Assembly: GCA_945643635.1 (NCBI GenBank)
Contig: CALZFC010000217.1
Location: 50,346 to 114,345, forward strand
Origin: Allodiplogaster sudhausi
Lineage: Eukaryota; Nematoda; Chromadorea; Rhabditida; Diplogasteridae
Direction: 5' to 3'
Length of the DNA: 64,000 nt
Positions within the stretch are counted from its first letter, which is position 1, and each line of letters opens with the position of its first letter. The translations under genes were made by a program, and so were the position numbers. Shown here in pieces: positions 40,794-54,379 of this stretch. The notes under the pieces are model-generated. The model saw only the letters and a program-made list of their open reading frames with translations, was not told the DNA's origin and ran no database searches.

Positions 40794-43700
40794 GGGTTAT
40801 GGGGTAAAGTTACTGAAATTTTGTGGAGAATACGAGTATAATACATTTCTGGTCCCTACTACTAGAATCAAGCCGGCAGGAGCCCACTGTGCTAGAATAA
40901 ATCAGAATTTCAAGAACCATCGGCTGAATACATAAAGTCGGGCAAACTTTTTCAAATCGACATGGGTTATGGGGTAAAGTTACTGAAATTTTGTGGAGAA
41001 TACGAGTATAATACATTTCTGGTCCCTACTACTAGAATCAAGCCGGCAGGAGCCCACTGTGCTAGAATAAATCAGAATTTCAAGAACCATCGGCTGAATA
41101 CATAAAGTCGGGCAAACTTTTTCAAATCGACATGGGTTATGGGGTAAAGTTACTGAAATTTTGTGGAGAATACGAGTATAATACATTTCTGGTCCCTACT
41201 ACTAGAATCAAGCCGGCAGGAGCCCACTGTGCTAGAATAAATCAGAATTTCAAGAACCATCGGCTGAATACATAAAGTCGGGCAAACTTTTTCAAATCGA
41301 CATGGGTTATGGGGTAAAGTTACTGAAATTTTGTGGAGAATACGAGTATAATACATTTCTGGTCCCTACTACTAGAATCAAGCCGGCAGGAGCCCACTGT
41401 GCTAGAATAAATCAGAATTTCAAGAACCATCGGCTGAATACATAAAGTCGGGCAAACTTTTTCAAATCGACATGGGTTATGGGGTAAAGTTACTGAAATT
41501 TTGTGGAGAATACGAGTATAATACATTTCTGGTCCCTACTACTAGAATCAAGCCGGCAGGAGCCCACTGTGCTAGAATAAATCAGAATTTCAAGAACCAT
41601 CGGCTGAATACATAAAGTCGGGCAAACTTTTTCAAATCGACATGGGTTATGGGGTAAAGTTACTGAAATTTTGTGGAGAATACGAGTATAATAAATTTCT
41701 GGTCCCTACTACTAGAATCAAGCCGGCAGGAGCCCACTGTGCTAGAATAAATCAGAATTTCAAGAACCATCGGCTGAATACATAAAGTCGGGCAAACTTT
41801 TTCAAATCGACATGGGTTATGGGGTAAAGTTACTGAAATTTTGTGGAGAATACGAGTATAATACATTTCTGGTCCCTACTACTAGAATCAAGCCGGCAGG
41901 AGCCCACTGTGCTAGAATAAATCAGAATTTCAAGAACCATCGGCTGAATACATAAAGTCGGGCAAACTTTTTCAAATCGACATGGGTTATGGGGTAAAGT
42001 TACTGAAATTTTGTGGAGAATACGAGTATAATACATTTCTGGTCCCTACTACTAGAATCAAGCCGGCAGGAGCCCACTGTGCTAGAATAAATCAGAATTT
42101 CAAGAACCATCGGCTGAATACATAAAGTCGGGCAAACTTTTTCAAATCGACATGGGTTATGGGGTAAAGTTACTGAAATTTTGTGGAGAATACGAGTATA
42201 ATACATTTCTGGTCCCTACTACTAGAATCAAGCCGGCAGGAGCCCACTGTGCTAGAATAAATCAGAATTTCAAGAACCATCGGCTGAATACATAAAGTCG
42301 GGCAAACTTTTTCAAATCGACATGGGTTATGGGGTAAAGTTACTGAAATTTTGTGGAGAATACGAGTATAATACATTTCTGGTCCCTACTACTAGAATCA
42401 AGCCGGCAGGAGCCCACTGTGCTAGAATAAATCAGAATTTCAAGAACCATCGGCTGAATACATAAAGTCGGGCAAACTTTTTCAAATCGACATGGGTTAT
42501 GGGGTAAAGTTACTGAAATTTTGTGGAGAATACGAGTATAATACATTTCTGGTCCCTACTACTAGAATCAAGCCGGCAGGAGCCCACTGTGCTAGAATAA
42601 ATCAGAATTTCAAGAACCATCGGCTGAATACATAAAGTCGGGCAAACTTTTTCAAATCGACATGGGTTATGGGGTAAAGTTACTGAAATTTTGTGGAGAA
42701 TACGAGTATAATACATTTCTGGTCCCTACTACTAGAATCAAGCCGGCAGGAGCCCACTGTGCTAGAATAAATCAGAATTTCAAGAACCATCGGCTGAATA
42801 CATAAAGTCGGGCAAACTTTTTCAAATCGACATGGGTTATGGGGTAAAGTTACTGAAATTTTGTGGAGAATACGAGTATAATACATTTCTGGTCCCTACT
42901 ACTAGAATCAAGCCGGCAGGAGCCCACTGTGCTAGAATAAATCAGAATTTCAAGAACCATCGGCTGAATACATAAAGTCGGGCAAACTTTTTCAAATCGA
43001 CATGGGTTATGGGGTAAAGTTACTGAAATTTTGTGGAGAATACGAGTATAATACATTTCTGGTCCCTACTACTAGAATCAAGCCGGCAGGAGCCCACTGT
43101 GCTAGAATAAATCAGAATTTCAAGAACCATCGGCTGAATACATAAAGTCGGGCAAACTTTTTCAAATCGACATGGGTTATGGGGTAAAGTTACTGAAATT
43201 TTGTGGAGAATACGAGTATAATACATTTCTGGTCCCTACTACTAGAATCAAGCCGGCAGGAGCCCACTGTGCTAGAATAAATCAGAATTTCAAGAACCAT
43301 CGGCTGAATACATAAAGTCGGGCAAACTTTTTCAAATCGACATGGGTTATGGGGTAAAGTTACTGAAATTTTGTGGAGAATACGAGTATAATACATTTCT
43401 GGTCCCTACTACTAGAATCAAGCCGGCAGGAGCCCACTGTGCTAGAATAAATCAGAATTTCAAGAACCATCGGCTGAATACATAAAGTCGGGCAAACTTT
43501 TTCAAATCGACATGGGTTATGGGGTAAAGTTACTGAAATTTTGTGGAGAATACGAGTATAATACATTTCTGGTCCCTACTACTAGAATCAAGCCGGCAGG
43601 AGCCCACTGTGCTAGAATAAATCAGAATTTCAAGAACCATCGGCTGAATACATAAAGTCGGGCAAACTTTTTCAAATCGACATGGGTTATGGGGTAAAGT

Positions 43701-45723
43701 TACTGAAATTTTGTGGAGAATACGAGTATAATACATTTCTGGTCCCTACTACTAGAATCAAGCCGGCAGGAGCCCACTGTGCTAGAATAAATCAGAATTT
43801 CAAGAACCATCGGCTGAATACATAAAGTCGGGCAAACTTTTTCAAATCGACATGGGTTATGGGGTAAAGTTACTGAAATTTTGTGGAGAATACGAGTATA
43901 ATAAATTTCTGGTCCCTACTACTAGAATCAAGCCGGCAGGAGCCCACTGTGCTAGAATAAATCAGAATTTCAAGAACCATCGGCTGAATACATAAAGTCG
44001 GGCAAACTTTTTCAAATCGACATGGGTTATGGGGTAAAGTTACTGAAATTTTGTGGAGAATACGAGTATAATACATTTCTGGTCCCTACTACTAGAATCA
44101 AGCCGGCAGGAGCCCACTGTGCTAGAATAAATCAGAATTTCAAGAACCATCGGCTGAATACATAAAGTCGGGCAAACTTTTTCAAATCGACATGGGTTAT
44201 GGGGTAAAGTTACTGAAATTTTGTGGAGAATACGAGTATAATACATTTCTGGTCCCTACTACTAGAATCAAGCCGGCAGGAGCCCACTGTGCTAGAATAA
44301 ATCAGAATTTCAAGAACCATCGGCTGAATACATAAAGTCGGGCAAACTTTTTCAAATCGACATGGGTTATGGGGTAAAGTTACTGAAATTTTGTGGAGAA
44401 TACGAGTATAATACATTTCTGGTCCCTACTACTAGAATCAAGCCGGCAGGAGCCCACTGTGCTAGAATAAATCAGAATTTCAAGAACCATCGGCTGAATA
44501 CATAAAGTCGGGCAAACTTTTTCAAATCGACATGGGTTATGGGGTAAAGTTACTGAAATTTTGTGGAGAATACGAGTATAATACATTTCTGGTCCCTACT
44601 ACTAGAATCAAGCCGGCAGGAGCCCACTGTGCTAGAATAAATCAGAATTTCAAGAACCATCGGCTGAATACATAAAGTCGGGCAAACTTTTTCAAATCGA
44701 CATGGGTTATGGGGTAAAGTTACTGAAATTTTGTGGAGAATACGAGTATAATACATTTCTGGTCCCTACTACTAGAATCAAGCCGGCAGGAGCCCACTGT
44801 GCTAGAATAAATCAGAATTTCAAGAACCATCGGCTGAATACATAAAGTCGGGCAAACTTTTTCAAATCGACATGGGTTATGGGGTAAAGTTACTGAAATT
44901 TTGTGGAGAATACGAGTATAATACATTTCTGGTCCCTACTACTAGAATCAAGCCGGCAGGAGCCCACTGTGCTAGAATAAATCAGAATTTCAAGAACCAT
45001 CGGCTGAATACATAAAGTCGGGCAAACTTTTTCAAATCGACATGGGTTATGGGGTAAAGTTACTGAAATTTTGTGGAGAATACGAGTATAATACATTTCT
45101 GGTCCCTACTACTAGAATCAAGCCGGCAGGAGCCCACTGTGCTAGAATAAATCAGAATTTCAAGAACCATCGGCTGAATACATAAAGTCGGGCAAACTTT
45201 TTCAAATCGACATGGGTTATGGGGTAAAGTTACTGAAATTTTGTGGAGAATACGAGTATAATACATTTCTGGTCCCTACTACTAGAATCAAGCCGGCAGG
45301 AGCCCACTGTGCTAGAATAAATCAGAATTTCAAGAACCATCGGCTGAATACATAAAGTCGGGCAAACTTTTTCAAATCGACATGGGTTATGGGGTAAAGT
45401 TACTGAAATTTTGTGGAGAATACGAGTATAATACATTTCTGGTCCCTACTACTAGAATCAAGCCGGCAGGAGCCCACTGTGCTAGAATAAATCAGAATTT
45501 CAAGAACCATCGGCTGAATACATAAAGTCGGGCAAACTTTTTCAAATCGACATGGGTTATGGGGTAAAGTTACTGAAATTTTGTGGAGAATACGAGTATA
45601 ATACATTTCTGGTCCCTACTACTAGAATCAAGCCGGCAGGAGCCCACTGTGCTAGAATAAATCAGAATTTCAAGAACCATCGGCTGAATACATAAAGTCG
45701 GGCAAACTTTTTCAAATCGACAT

Positions 45724-45892
45724 GGGTTATGGGTAAAGTTACTGAAATTTTGTGGAGAATACGAGTATAATACATTTCTGGTCCCTACTACTAGAATCAA
45801 GCCGGCAGGAGCCCACTGTGCTAGAATAAATCAGAATTTCAAGAACCATCGGCTGAATACATAAAGTCGGGCAAACTTTTTCAAATCGACAT
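45724..45892 (+). repeat. 169-bp unit, one G lost in the G run
   Basis: Same junction allele as at 5097 and 6456, reappearing after 39 kb. The very next unit, at 45893, carries the A allele at position 51 (base 45943). Confidence 0.92.
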
Positions 45893-48272
45893 GGGTTATG
45901 GGGTAAAGTTACTGAAATTTTGTGGAGAATACGAGTATAATAAATTTCTGGTCCCTACTACTAGAATCAAGCCGGCAGGAGCCCACTGTGCTAGAATAAA
46001 TCAGAATTTCAAGAACCATCGGCTGAATACATAAAGTCGGGCAAACTTTTTCAAATCGACATGGGTTATGGGGTAAAGTTACTGAAATTTTGTGGAGAAT
46101 ACGAGTATAATACATTTCTGGTCCCTACTACTAGAATCAAGCCGGCAGGAGCCCACTGTGCTAGAATAAATCAGAATTTCAAGAACCATCGGCTGAATAC
46201 ATAAAGTCGGGCAAACTTTTTCAAATCGACATGGGTTATGGGGTAAAGTTACTGAAATTTTGTGGAGAATACGAGTATAATACATTTCTGGTCCCTACTA
46301 CTAGAATCAAGCCGGCAGGAGCCCACTGTGCTAGAATAAATCAGAATTTCAAGAACCATCGGCTGAATACATAAAGTCGGGCAAACTTTTTCAAATCGAC
46401 ATGGGTTATGGGGTAAAGTTACTGAAATTTTGTGGAGAATACGAGTATAATACATTTCTGGTCCCTACTACTAGAATCAAGCCGGCAGGAGCCCACTGTG
46501 CTAGAATAAATCAGAATTTCAAGAACCATCGGCTGAATACATAAAGTCGGGCAAACTTTTTCAAATCGACATGGGTTATGGGGTAAAGTTACTGAAATTT
46601 TGTGGAGAATACGAGTATAATACATTTCTGGTCCCTACTACTAGAATCAAGCCGGCAGGAGCCCACTGTGCTAGAATAAATCAGAATTTCAAGAACCATC
46701 GGCTGAATACATAAAGTCGGGCAAACTTTTTCAAATCGACATGGGTTATGGGGTAAAGTTACTGAAATTTTGTGGAGAATACGAGTATAATACATTTCTG
46801 GTCCCTACTACTAGAATCAAGCCGGCAGGAGCCCACTGTGCTAGAATAAATCAGAATTTCAAGAACCATCGGCTGAATACATAAAGTCGGGCAAACTTTT
46901 TCAAATCGACATGGGTTATGGGGTAAAGTTACTGAAATTTTGTGGAGAATACGAGTATAATACATTTCTGGTCCCTACTACTAGAATCAAGCCGGCAGGA
47001 GCCCACTGTGCTAGAATAAATCAGAATTTCAAGAACCATCGGCTGAATACATAAAGTCGGGCAAACTTTTTCAAATCGACATGGGTTATGGGGTAAAGTT
47101 ACTGAAATTTTGTGGAGAATACGAGTATAATACATTTCTGGTCCCTACTACTAGAATCAAGCCGGCAGGAGCCCACTGTGCTAGAATAAATCAGAATTTC
47201 AAGAACCATCGGCTGAATACATAAAGTCGGGCAAACTTTTTCAAATCGACATGGGTTATGGGGTAAAGTTACTGAAATTTTGTGGAGAATACGAGTATAA
47301 TACATTTCTGGTCCCTACTACTAGAATCAAGCCGGCAGGAGCCCACTGTGCTAGAATAAATCAGAATTTCAAGAACCATCGGCTGAATACATAAAGTCGG
47401 GCAAACTTTTTCAAATCGACATGGGTTATGGGGTAAAGTTACTGAAATTTTGTGGAGAATACGAGTATAATACATTTCTGGTCCCTACTACTAGAATCAA
47501 GCCGGCAGGAGCCCACTGTGCTAGAATAAATCAGAATTTCAAGAACCATCGGCTGAATACATAAAGTCGGGCAAACTTTTTCAAATCGACATGGGTTATG
47601 GGGTAAAGTTACTGAAATTTTGTGGAGAATACGAGTATAATACATTTCTGGTCCCTACTACTAGAATCAAGCCGGCAGGAGCCCACTGTGCTAGAATAAA
47701 TCAGAATTTCAAGAACCATCGGCTGAATACATAAAGTCGGGCAAACTTTTTCAAATCGACATGGGTTATGGGGTAAAGTTACTGAAATTTTGTGGAGAAT
47801 ACGAGTATAATACATTTCTGGTCCCTACTACTAGAATCAAGCCGGCAGGAGCCCACTGTGCTAGAATAAATCAGAATTTCAAGAACCATCGGCTGAATAC
47901 ATAAAGTCGGGCAAACTTTTTCAAATCGACATGGGTTATGGGGTAAAGTTACTGAAATTTTGTGGAGAATACGAGTATAATACATTTCTGGTCCCTACTA
48001 CTAGAATCAAGCCGGCAGGAGCCCACTGTGCTAGAATAAATCAGAATTTCAAGAACCATCGGCTGAATACATAAAGTCGGGCAAACTTTTTCAAATCGAC
48101 ATGGGTTATGGGGTAAAGTTACTGAAATTTTGTGGAGAATACGAGTATAATACATTTCTGGTCCCTACTACTAGAATCAAGCCGGCAGGAGCCCACTGTG
48201 CTAGAATAAATCAGAATTTCAAGAACCATCGGCTGAATACATAAAGTCGGGCAAACTTTTTCAAATCGACAT

Positions 48273-48779
48273 GGGTTATGGGTAAAGTTACTGAAATTTT
48301 GTGGAGAATACGAGTATAATACATTTCTGGTCCCTACTACTAGAATCAAGCCGGCAGGAGCCCACTGTGCTAGAATAAATCAGAATTTCAAGAACCATCG
48401 GCTGAATACATAAAGTCGGGCAAACTTTTTCAAATCGACATGGGTTATGGGGTAAAGTTACTGAAATTTTGTGGAGAATACGAGTATAATAATTTCTGGT
48501 CCCTACTACTAGAATCAAGCCGGCAGGAGCCCACTGTGCTAGAATAAATCAGAATTTCAAGAACCATCGGCTGAATACATAAAGTCGGGCAAACTTTTTC
48601 AAATCGACATGGGTTATGGGGTAAAGTTACTGAAATTTTGTGGAGAATACGAGTATAATAATTTCTGGTCCCTACTACTAGAATCAAGCCGGCAGGAGCC
48701 CACTGTGCTAGAATAAATCAGAATTTCAAGAACCATCGGCTGAATACATAAAGTCGGGCAAACTTTTTCAAATCGACAT
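48273..48779 (+). repeat. Cluster of three adjacent 169-bp units
   Basis: The unit at 48273 has the one-G junction loss; the next two, at 48442 and 48611, both have the position-51 deletion. Three neighbouring short units, two of them alike, suggest a local duplication of a variant unit. A similar order (G-run loss followed by position-51 loss) recurs at 50478 and 50647. Confidence 0.9.
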
Positions 48780-50307
48780 GGGTTATGGGGTAAAGTTACT
48801 GAAATTTTGTGGAGAATACGAGTATAATACATTTCTGGTCCCTACTACTAGAATCAAGCCGGCAGGAGCCCACTGTGCTAGAATAAATCAGAATTTCAAG
48901 AACCATCGGCTGAATACATAAAGTCGGGCAAACTTTTTCAAATCGACATGGGTTATGGGGTAAAGTTACTGAAATTTTGTGGAGAATACGAGTATAATAC
49001 ATTTCTGGTCCCTACTACTAGAATCAAGCCGGCAGGAGCCCACTGTGCTAGAATAAATCAGAATTTCAAGAACCATCGGCTGAATACATAAAGTCGGGCA
49101 AACTTTTTCAAATCGACATGGGTTATGGGGTAAAGTTACTGAAATTTTGTGGAGAATACGAGTATAATACATTTCTGGTCCCTACTACTAGAATCAAGCC
49201 GGCAGGAGCCCACTGTGCTAGAATAAATCAGAATTTCAAGAACCATCGGCTGAATACATAAAGTCGGGCAAACTTTTTCAAATCGACATGGGTTATGGGG
49301 TAAAGTTACTGAAATTTTGTGGAGAATACGAGTATAATACATTTCTGGTCCCTACTACTAGAATCAAGCCGGCAGGAGCCCACTGTGCTAGAATAAATCA
49401 GAATTTCAAGAACCATCGGCTGAATACATAAAGTCGGGCAAACTTTTTCAAATCGACATGGGTTATGGGTAAAGTTACTGAAATTTTGTGGAGAATACGA
49501 GTATAATACATTTCTGGTCCCTACTACTAGAATCAAGCCGGCAGGAGCCCACTGTGCTAGAATAAATCAGAATTTCAAGAACCATCGGCTGAATACATAA
49601 AGTCGGGCAAACTTTTTCAAATCGACATGGGTTATGGGGTAAAGTTACTGAAATTTTGTGGAGAATACGAGTATAATACATTTCTGGTCCCTACTACTAG
49701 AATCAAGCCGGCAGGAGCCCACTGTGCTAGAATAAATCAGAATTTCAAGAACCATCGGCTGAATACATAAAGTCGGGCAAACTTTTTCAAATCGACATGG
49801 GTTATGGGTAAAGTTACTGAAATTTTGTGGAGAATACGAGTATAATACATTTCTGGTCCCTACTACTAGAATCAAGCCGGCAGGAGCCCACTGTGCTAGA
49901 ATAAATCAGAATTTCAAGAACCATCGGCTGAATACATAAAGTCGGGCAAACTTTTTCAAATCGACATGGGTTATGGGGTAAAGTTACTGAAATTTTGTGG
50001 AGAATACGAGTATAATACATTTCTGGTCCCTACTACTAGAATCAAGCCGGCAGGAGCCCACTGTGCTAGAATAAATCAGAATTTCAAGAACCATCGGCTG
50101 AATACATAAAGTCGGGCAAACTTTTTCAAATCGACATGGGTTATGGGGTAAAGTTACTGAAATTTTGTGGAGAATACGAGTATAATACATTTCTGGTCCC
50201 TACTACTAGAATCAAGCCGGCAGGAGCCCACTGTGCTAGAATAAATCAGAATTTCAAGAACCATCGGCTGAATACATAAAGTCGGGCAAACTTTTTCAAA
50301 TCGACAT

Positions 50308-51154
50308 GGGTTATGGGGTAAAGTTACTGAAATTTTGTGGAGAATACGAGTATAATAAATTTCTGGTCCCTACTACTAGAATCAAGCCGGCAGGAGCCCA
50401 CTGTGCTAGAATAAATCAGAATTTCAAGAACCATCGGCTGAATACATAAAGTCGGGCAAACTTTTTCAAATCGACATGGGTTATGGGTAAAGTTACTGAA
50501 ATTTTGTGGAGAATACGAGTATAATACATTTCTGGTCCCTACTACTAGAATCAAGCCGGCAGGAGCCCACTGTGCTAGAATAAATCAGAATTTCAAGAAC
50601 CATCGGCTGAATACATAAAGTCGGGCAAACTTTTTCAAATCGACATGGGTTATGGGGTAAAGTTACTGAAATTTTGTGGAGAATACGAGTATAATAATTT
50701 CTGGTCCCTACTACTAGAATCAAGCCGGCAGGAGCCCACTGTGCTAGAATAAATCAGAATTTCAAGAACCATCGGCTGAATACATAAAGTCGGGCAAACT
50801 TTTTCAAATCGACATGGGTTATGGGGTAAAGTTACTGAAATTTTGTGGAGAATACGAGTATAATACATTTCTGGTCCCTACTACTAGAATCAAGCCGGCA
50901 GGAGCCCACTGTGCTAGAATAAATCAGAATTTCAAGAACCATCGGCTGAATACATAAAGTCGGGCAAACTTTTTCAAATCGACATGGGTTATGGGGTAAA
51001 GTTACTGAAATTTTGTGGAGAATACGAGTATAATAATTTCTGGTCCCTACTACTAGAATCAAGCCGGCAGGAGCCCACTGTGCTAGAATAAATCAGAATT
51101 TCAAGAACCATCGGCTGAATACATAAAGTCGGGCAAACTTTTTCAAATCGACAT
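50308..51154 (+). repeat. Cluster of variant units around 50.3-51.2 kb
   Basis: Unit 50308 has A at position 51; 50478 lacks one junction G; 50647 and 50986 lack the base at position 51; 50816, between them, is consensus. The alternation 50647-variant, 50816-normal, 50986-variant has the look of a local two-unit exchange, but two cycles are too few to call a higher-order repeat. Confidence 0.85.
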
Positions 51155-51579
51155 GGGTTATGGGGTAAAGTTACTGAAATTTTGTGGAGAATACGAGTAT
51201 AATACATTTCTGGTCCCTACTACTAGAATCAAGCCGGCAGGAGCCCACTGTGCTAGAATAAATCAGAATTTCAAGAACCATCGGCTGAATACATAAAGTC
51301 GGGCAAACTTTTTCAAATCGACATGGGTTATGGGGTAAAGTTACTGAAATTTTGTGGAGAATACGAGTATAATACATTTCTGGTCCCTACTACTAGAATC
51401 AAGCCGGCAGGAGCCCACTGTGCTAGAATAAATCAGAATTTCAAGAACCATCGGCTGAATACATAAAGTCGGGCAAACTTTTTCAAATCGACATGGGTTA
51501 TGGGGTAAAGTTACTGAAATTTTGTGGAGAATACGAGTATAATACATTTCTGGTCCCTACTACTAGAATCAAGCCGGCA

Positions 51580-51675
51580 CGAGCCCACTGTGCTAGAATA
51601 AATCAGAATTTCAAGAACCATCGGCTGAATACATAAAGTCGGGCAAACTTTTTCAAATCGACATGGATTGTCTGG
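51580..51675 (+). repeat. Linked variant block 1 (C86 plus altered junction)
   Basis: Base 51580 (monomer position 86) is C instead of G. The next junction, from 51665, reads GGATTGTCTGG, with four substitutions relative to GGGTTATGGGG and no length change. This is the first appearance of the TCTGG-type junction and of substitutions other than at position 51. The following unit (51835) has A at position 51. Confidence 0.92.
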
Positions 51676-52087
51676 TAAAGTTACTGAAATTTTGTGGAGA
51701 ATACGAGTATAATACATTTCTGGTCCCTACTACTAGAATCAAGCCGGCAGGAGCCCACTGTGCTAGAATAAATCAGAATTTCAAGAACCATCGGCTGAAT
51801 ACATAAAGTCGGGCAAACTTTTTCAAATCGACATGGGTTATGGGGTAAAGTTACTGAAATTTTGTGGAGAATACGAGTATAATAAATTTCTGGTCCCTAC
51901 TACTAGAATCAAGCCGGCAGGAGCCCACTGTGCTAGAATAAATCAGAATTTCAAGAACCATCGGCTGAATACATAAAGTCGGGCAAACTTTTTCAAATCG
52001 ACATGGGTTATGGGGTAAAGTTACTGAAATTTTGTGGAGAATACGAGTATAATACATTTCTGGTCCCTACTACTAGAATCAAGCCGG

Positions 52088-52098
52088 TACGAGCCCAT
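52088..52098 (+). repeat. Variant block 2 (T84, C86, T94), normal junction after it
   Basis: Three substitutions lie within 11 bases: T at 52088, C at 52090 and T at 52098. The T at position 84 removes the GCCGGC palindrome. Unlike the other blocks, the junction that follows at 52175 is consensus, which would fit a conversion tract or crossover ending between the two. Confidence 0.92.
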
Positions 52099-53024
52099 TG
52101 TGCTAGAATAAATCAGAATTTCAAGAACCATCGGCTGAATACATAAAGTCGGGCAAACTTTTTCAAATCGACATGGGTTATGGGGTAAAGTTACTGAAAT
52201 TTTGTGGAGAATACGAGTATAATACATTTCTGGTCCCTACTACTAGAATCAAGCCGGCAGGAGCCCACTGTGCTAGAATAAATCAGAATTTCAAGAACCA
52301 TCGGCTGAATACATAAAGTCGGGCAAACTTTTTCAAATCGACATGGGTTATGGGGTAAAGTTACTGAAATTTTGTGGAGAATACGAGTATAATACATTTC
52401 TGGTCCCTACTACTAGAATCAAGCCGGCAGGAGCCCACTGTGCTAGAATAAATCAGAATTTCAAGAACCATCGGCTGAATACATAAAGTCGGGCAAACTT
52501 TTTCAAATCGACATGGGTTATGGGGTAAAGTTACTGAAATTTTGTGGAGAATACGAGTATAATACATTTCTGGTCCCTACTACTAGAATCAAGCCGGCAG
52601 GAGCCCACTGTGCTAGAATAAATCAGAATTTCAAGAACCATCGGCTGAATACATAAAGTCGGGCAAACTTTTTCAAATCGACATGGGTTATGGGGTAAAG
52701 TTACTGAAATTTTGTGGAGAATACGAGTATAATACATTTCTGGTCCCTACTACTAGAATCAAGCCGGCAGGAGCCCACTGTGCTAGAATAAATCAGAATT
52801 TCAAGAACCATCGGCTGAATACATAAAGTCGGGCAAACTTTTTCAAATCGACATGGGTTATGGGGTAAAGTTACTGAAATTTTGTGGAGAATACGAGTAT
52901 AATACATTTCTGGTCCCTACTACTAGAATCAAGCCGGCAGGAGCCCACTGTGCTAGAATAAATCAGAATTTCAAGAACCATCGGCTGAATACATAAAGTC
53001 GGGCAAACTTTTTCAAATCGACAT

Positions 53025-53192
53025 GGGTTATGGGTAAAGTTACTGAAATTTTGTGGAGAATACGAGTATAATAATTTCTGGTCCCTACTACTAGAATCAA
53101 GCCGGCAGGAGCCCACTGTGCTAGAATAAATCAGAATTTCAAGAACCATCGGCTGAATACATAAAGTCGGGCAAACTTTTTCAAATCGACAT
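53025..53192 (+). repeat. 168-bp unit combining two deletions
   Basis: The unit carries both the one-G junction loss and the position-51 deletion. At 168 bp (a multiple of three) it keeps the minus-strand reading frame open into the neighbour, producing a 124-codon frame at 52871-53245 that is a length artefact and not a gene. Confidence 0.9.
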
Positions 53193-53362
53193 GGGTTATG
53201 GGGTAAAGTTACTGAAATTTTGTGGAGAATACGAGTATAATACATTTCTGGTCCCTACTACTAGAATCAAGCCGGCAGGAGCCCACTGTGCTAGAATAAA
53301 TCAGAATTTCAAGAACCATCGGCTGAATACATAAAGTCGGGCAAACTTTTTCAAATCGACAT

Positions 53363-53868
53363 GGGTTATGGGGTAAAGTTACTGAAATTTTTGGAGAATA
53401 CGAGTATAATACATTTCTGGTCCCTACTACTAGAATCAAGCCGGCAGGAGCCCACTGTGCTAGAATAAATCAGAATTTCAAGAACCATCGGCTGAATACA
53501 TAAAGTCGGGCAAACTTTTTCAAATCGACATGGGTTATGGGTAAAGTTACTGAAATTTTGTGGAGAATACGAGTATAATACATTTCTGGTCCCTACTACT
53601 AGAATCAAGCCGGCAGGAGCCCACTGTGCTAGAATAAATCAGAATTTCAAGAACCATCGGCTGAATACATAAAGTCGGGCAAACTTTTTCAAATCGACAT
53701 GGTTATGGGTAAAGTTACTGAAATTTTGTGGAGAATACGAGTATAATACATTTCTGGTCCCTACTACTAGAATCAAGCCGGCAGGAGCCCACTGTGCTAG
53801 AATAAATCAGAATTTCAAGAACCATCGGCTGAATACATAAAGTCGGGCAAACTTTTTCAAATCGACAT
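53363..53868 (+). repeat. Three short units opening the diverged segment
   Basis: Unit 53363 (169 bp) has the first TTTTTGG lesion at monomer positions 26-32. Unit 53532 (169 bp) lacks one junction G. Unit 53701 (168 bp) lacks the first junction G and one G of the run. Confidence 0.9.
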
Positions 53869-54038
53869 GGGTTATGGGGTAAAGTTACTGAAATTTTGTG
53901 GAGAATACGAGTATAATACATTTCTGGTCCCTACTACTAGAATCAAGCCGGCAGGAGCCCACTGTGCTAGAATAAATCAGAATTTCAAGAACCATCGGCT
54001 GAATACATAAAGTCGGGCAAACTTTTTCAAATCGACAT

Positions 54039-54209
54039 GGGTTATATGGGTAAAGTTACTGAAATTTTGTGGAGAATACGAGTATAATACATTTCTGGTC
54101 CCTACTACTAGAATCAAGCCGGCAGGAGCCCACTGTGCTAGAATAAATCAGAATTTCAAGAACCATCGGCTGAATACATAAAGTCGGGCAAACTTTTTCA
54201 AATCGACAT
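54039..54209 (+). repeat. 171-bp unit with TATATGGG junction
   Basis: The junction reads GGGTTATATGGG, one base longer than consensus. A related TATATGG form occurs at 56920. It could come from duplication of AT together with loss of a G. Confidence 0.9.
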
Positions 54210-54379
54210 GGGTTATGGGGTAAAGTTACTGAAATTTTGTGGAGAATACGAGTATAATACATTTCTGGTCCCTACTACTAGAATCAAGCCGGCAGGAGCC
54301 CACTGTGCTAGAATAAATCAGAATTTCAAGAACCATCGGCTGAATACATAAAGTCGGGCAAACTTTTTCAAATCGACAT

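Larger units (their letters stand above)
38245..53192 (+). repeat. Transition segment, about 23% variant units
   Basis: Eighty-eight units, of which I count 20 variants. Variant units start at 38245, 40625, 41644, 43854, 45724, 45893, 48273, 48442, 48611, 49460, 49799, 50308, 50478, 50647, 50986, 51495, 51665, 51835, 52005 and 53025. Until 51.5 kb only three kinds occur: C-to-A at monomer position 51, loss of the base at that same site, and loss of one G in the junction run. From 51495 linked substitutions appear as well. Variant density rises from left to right within the segment. Confidence 0.9.
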
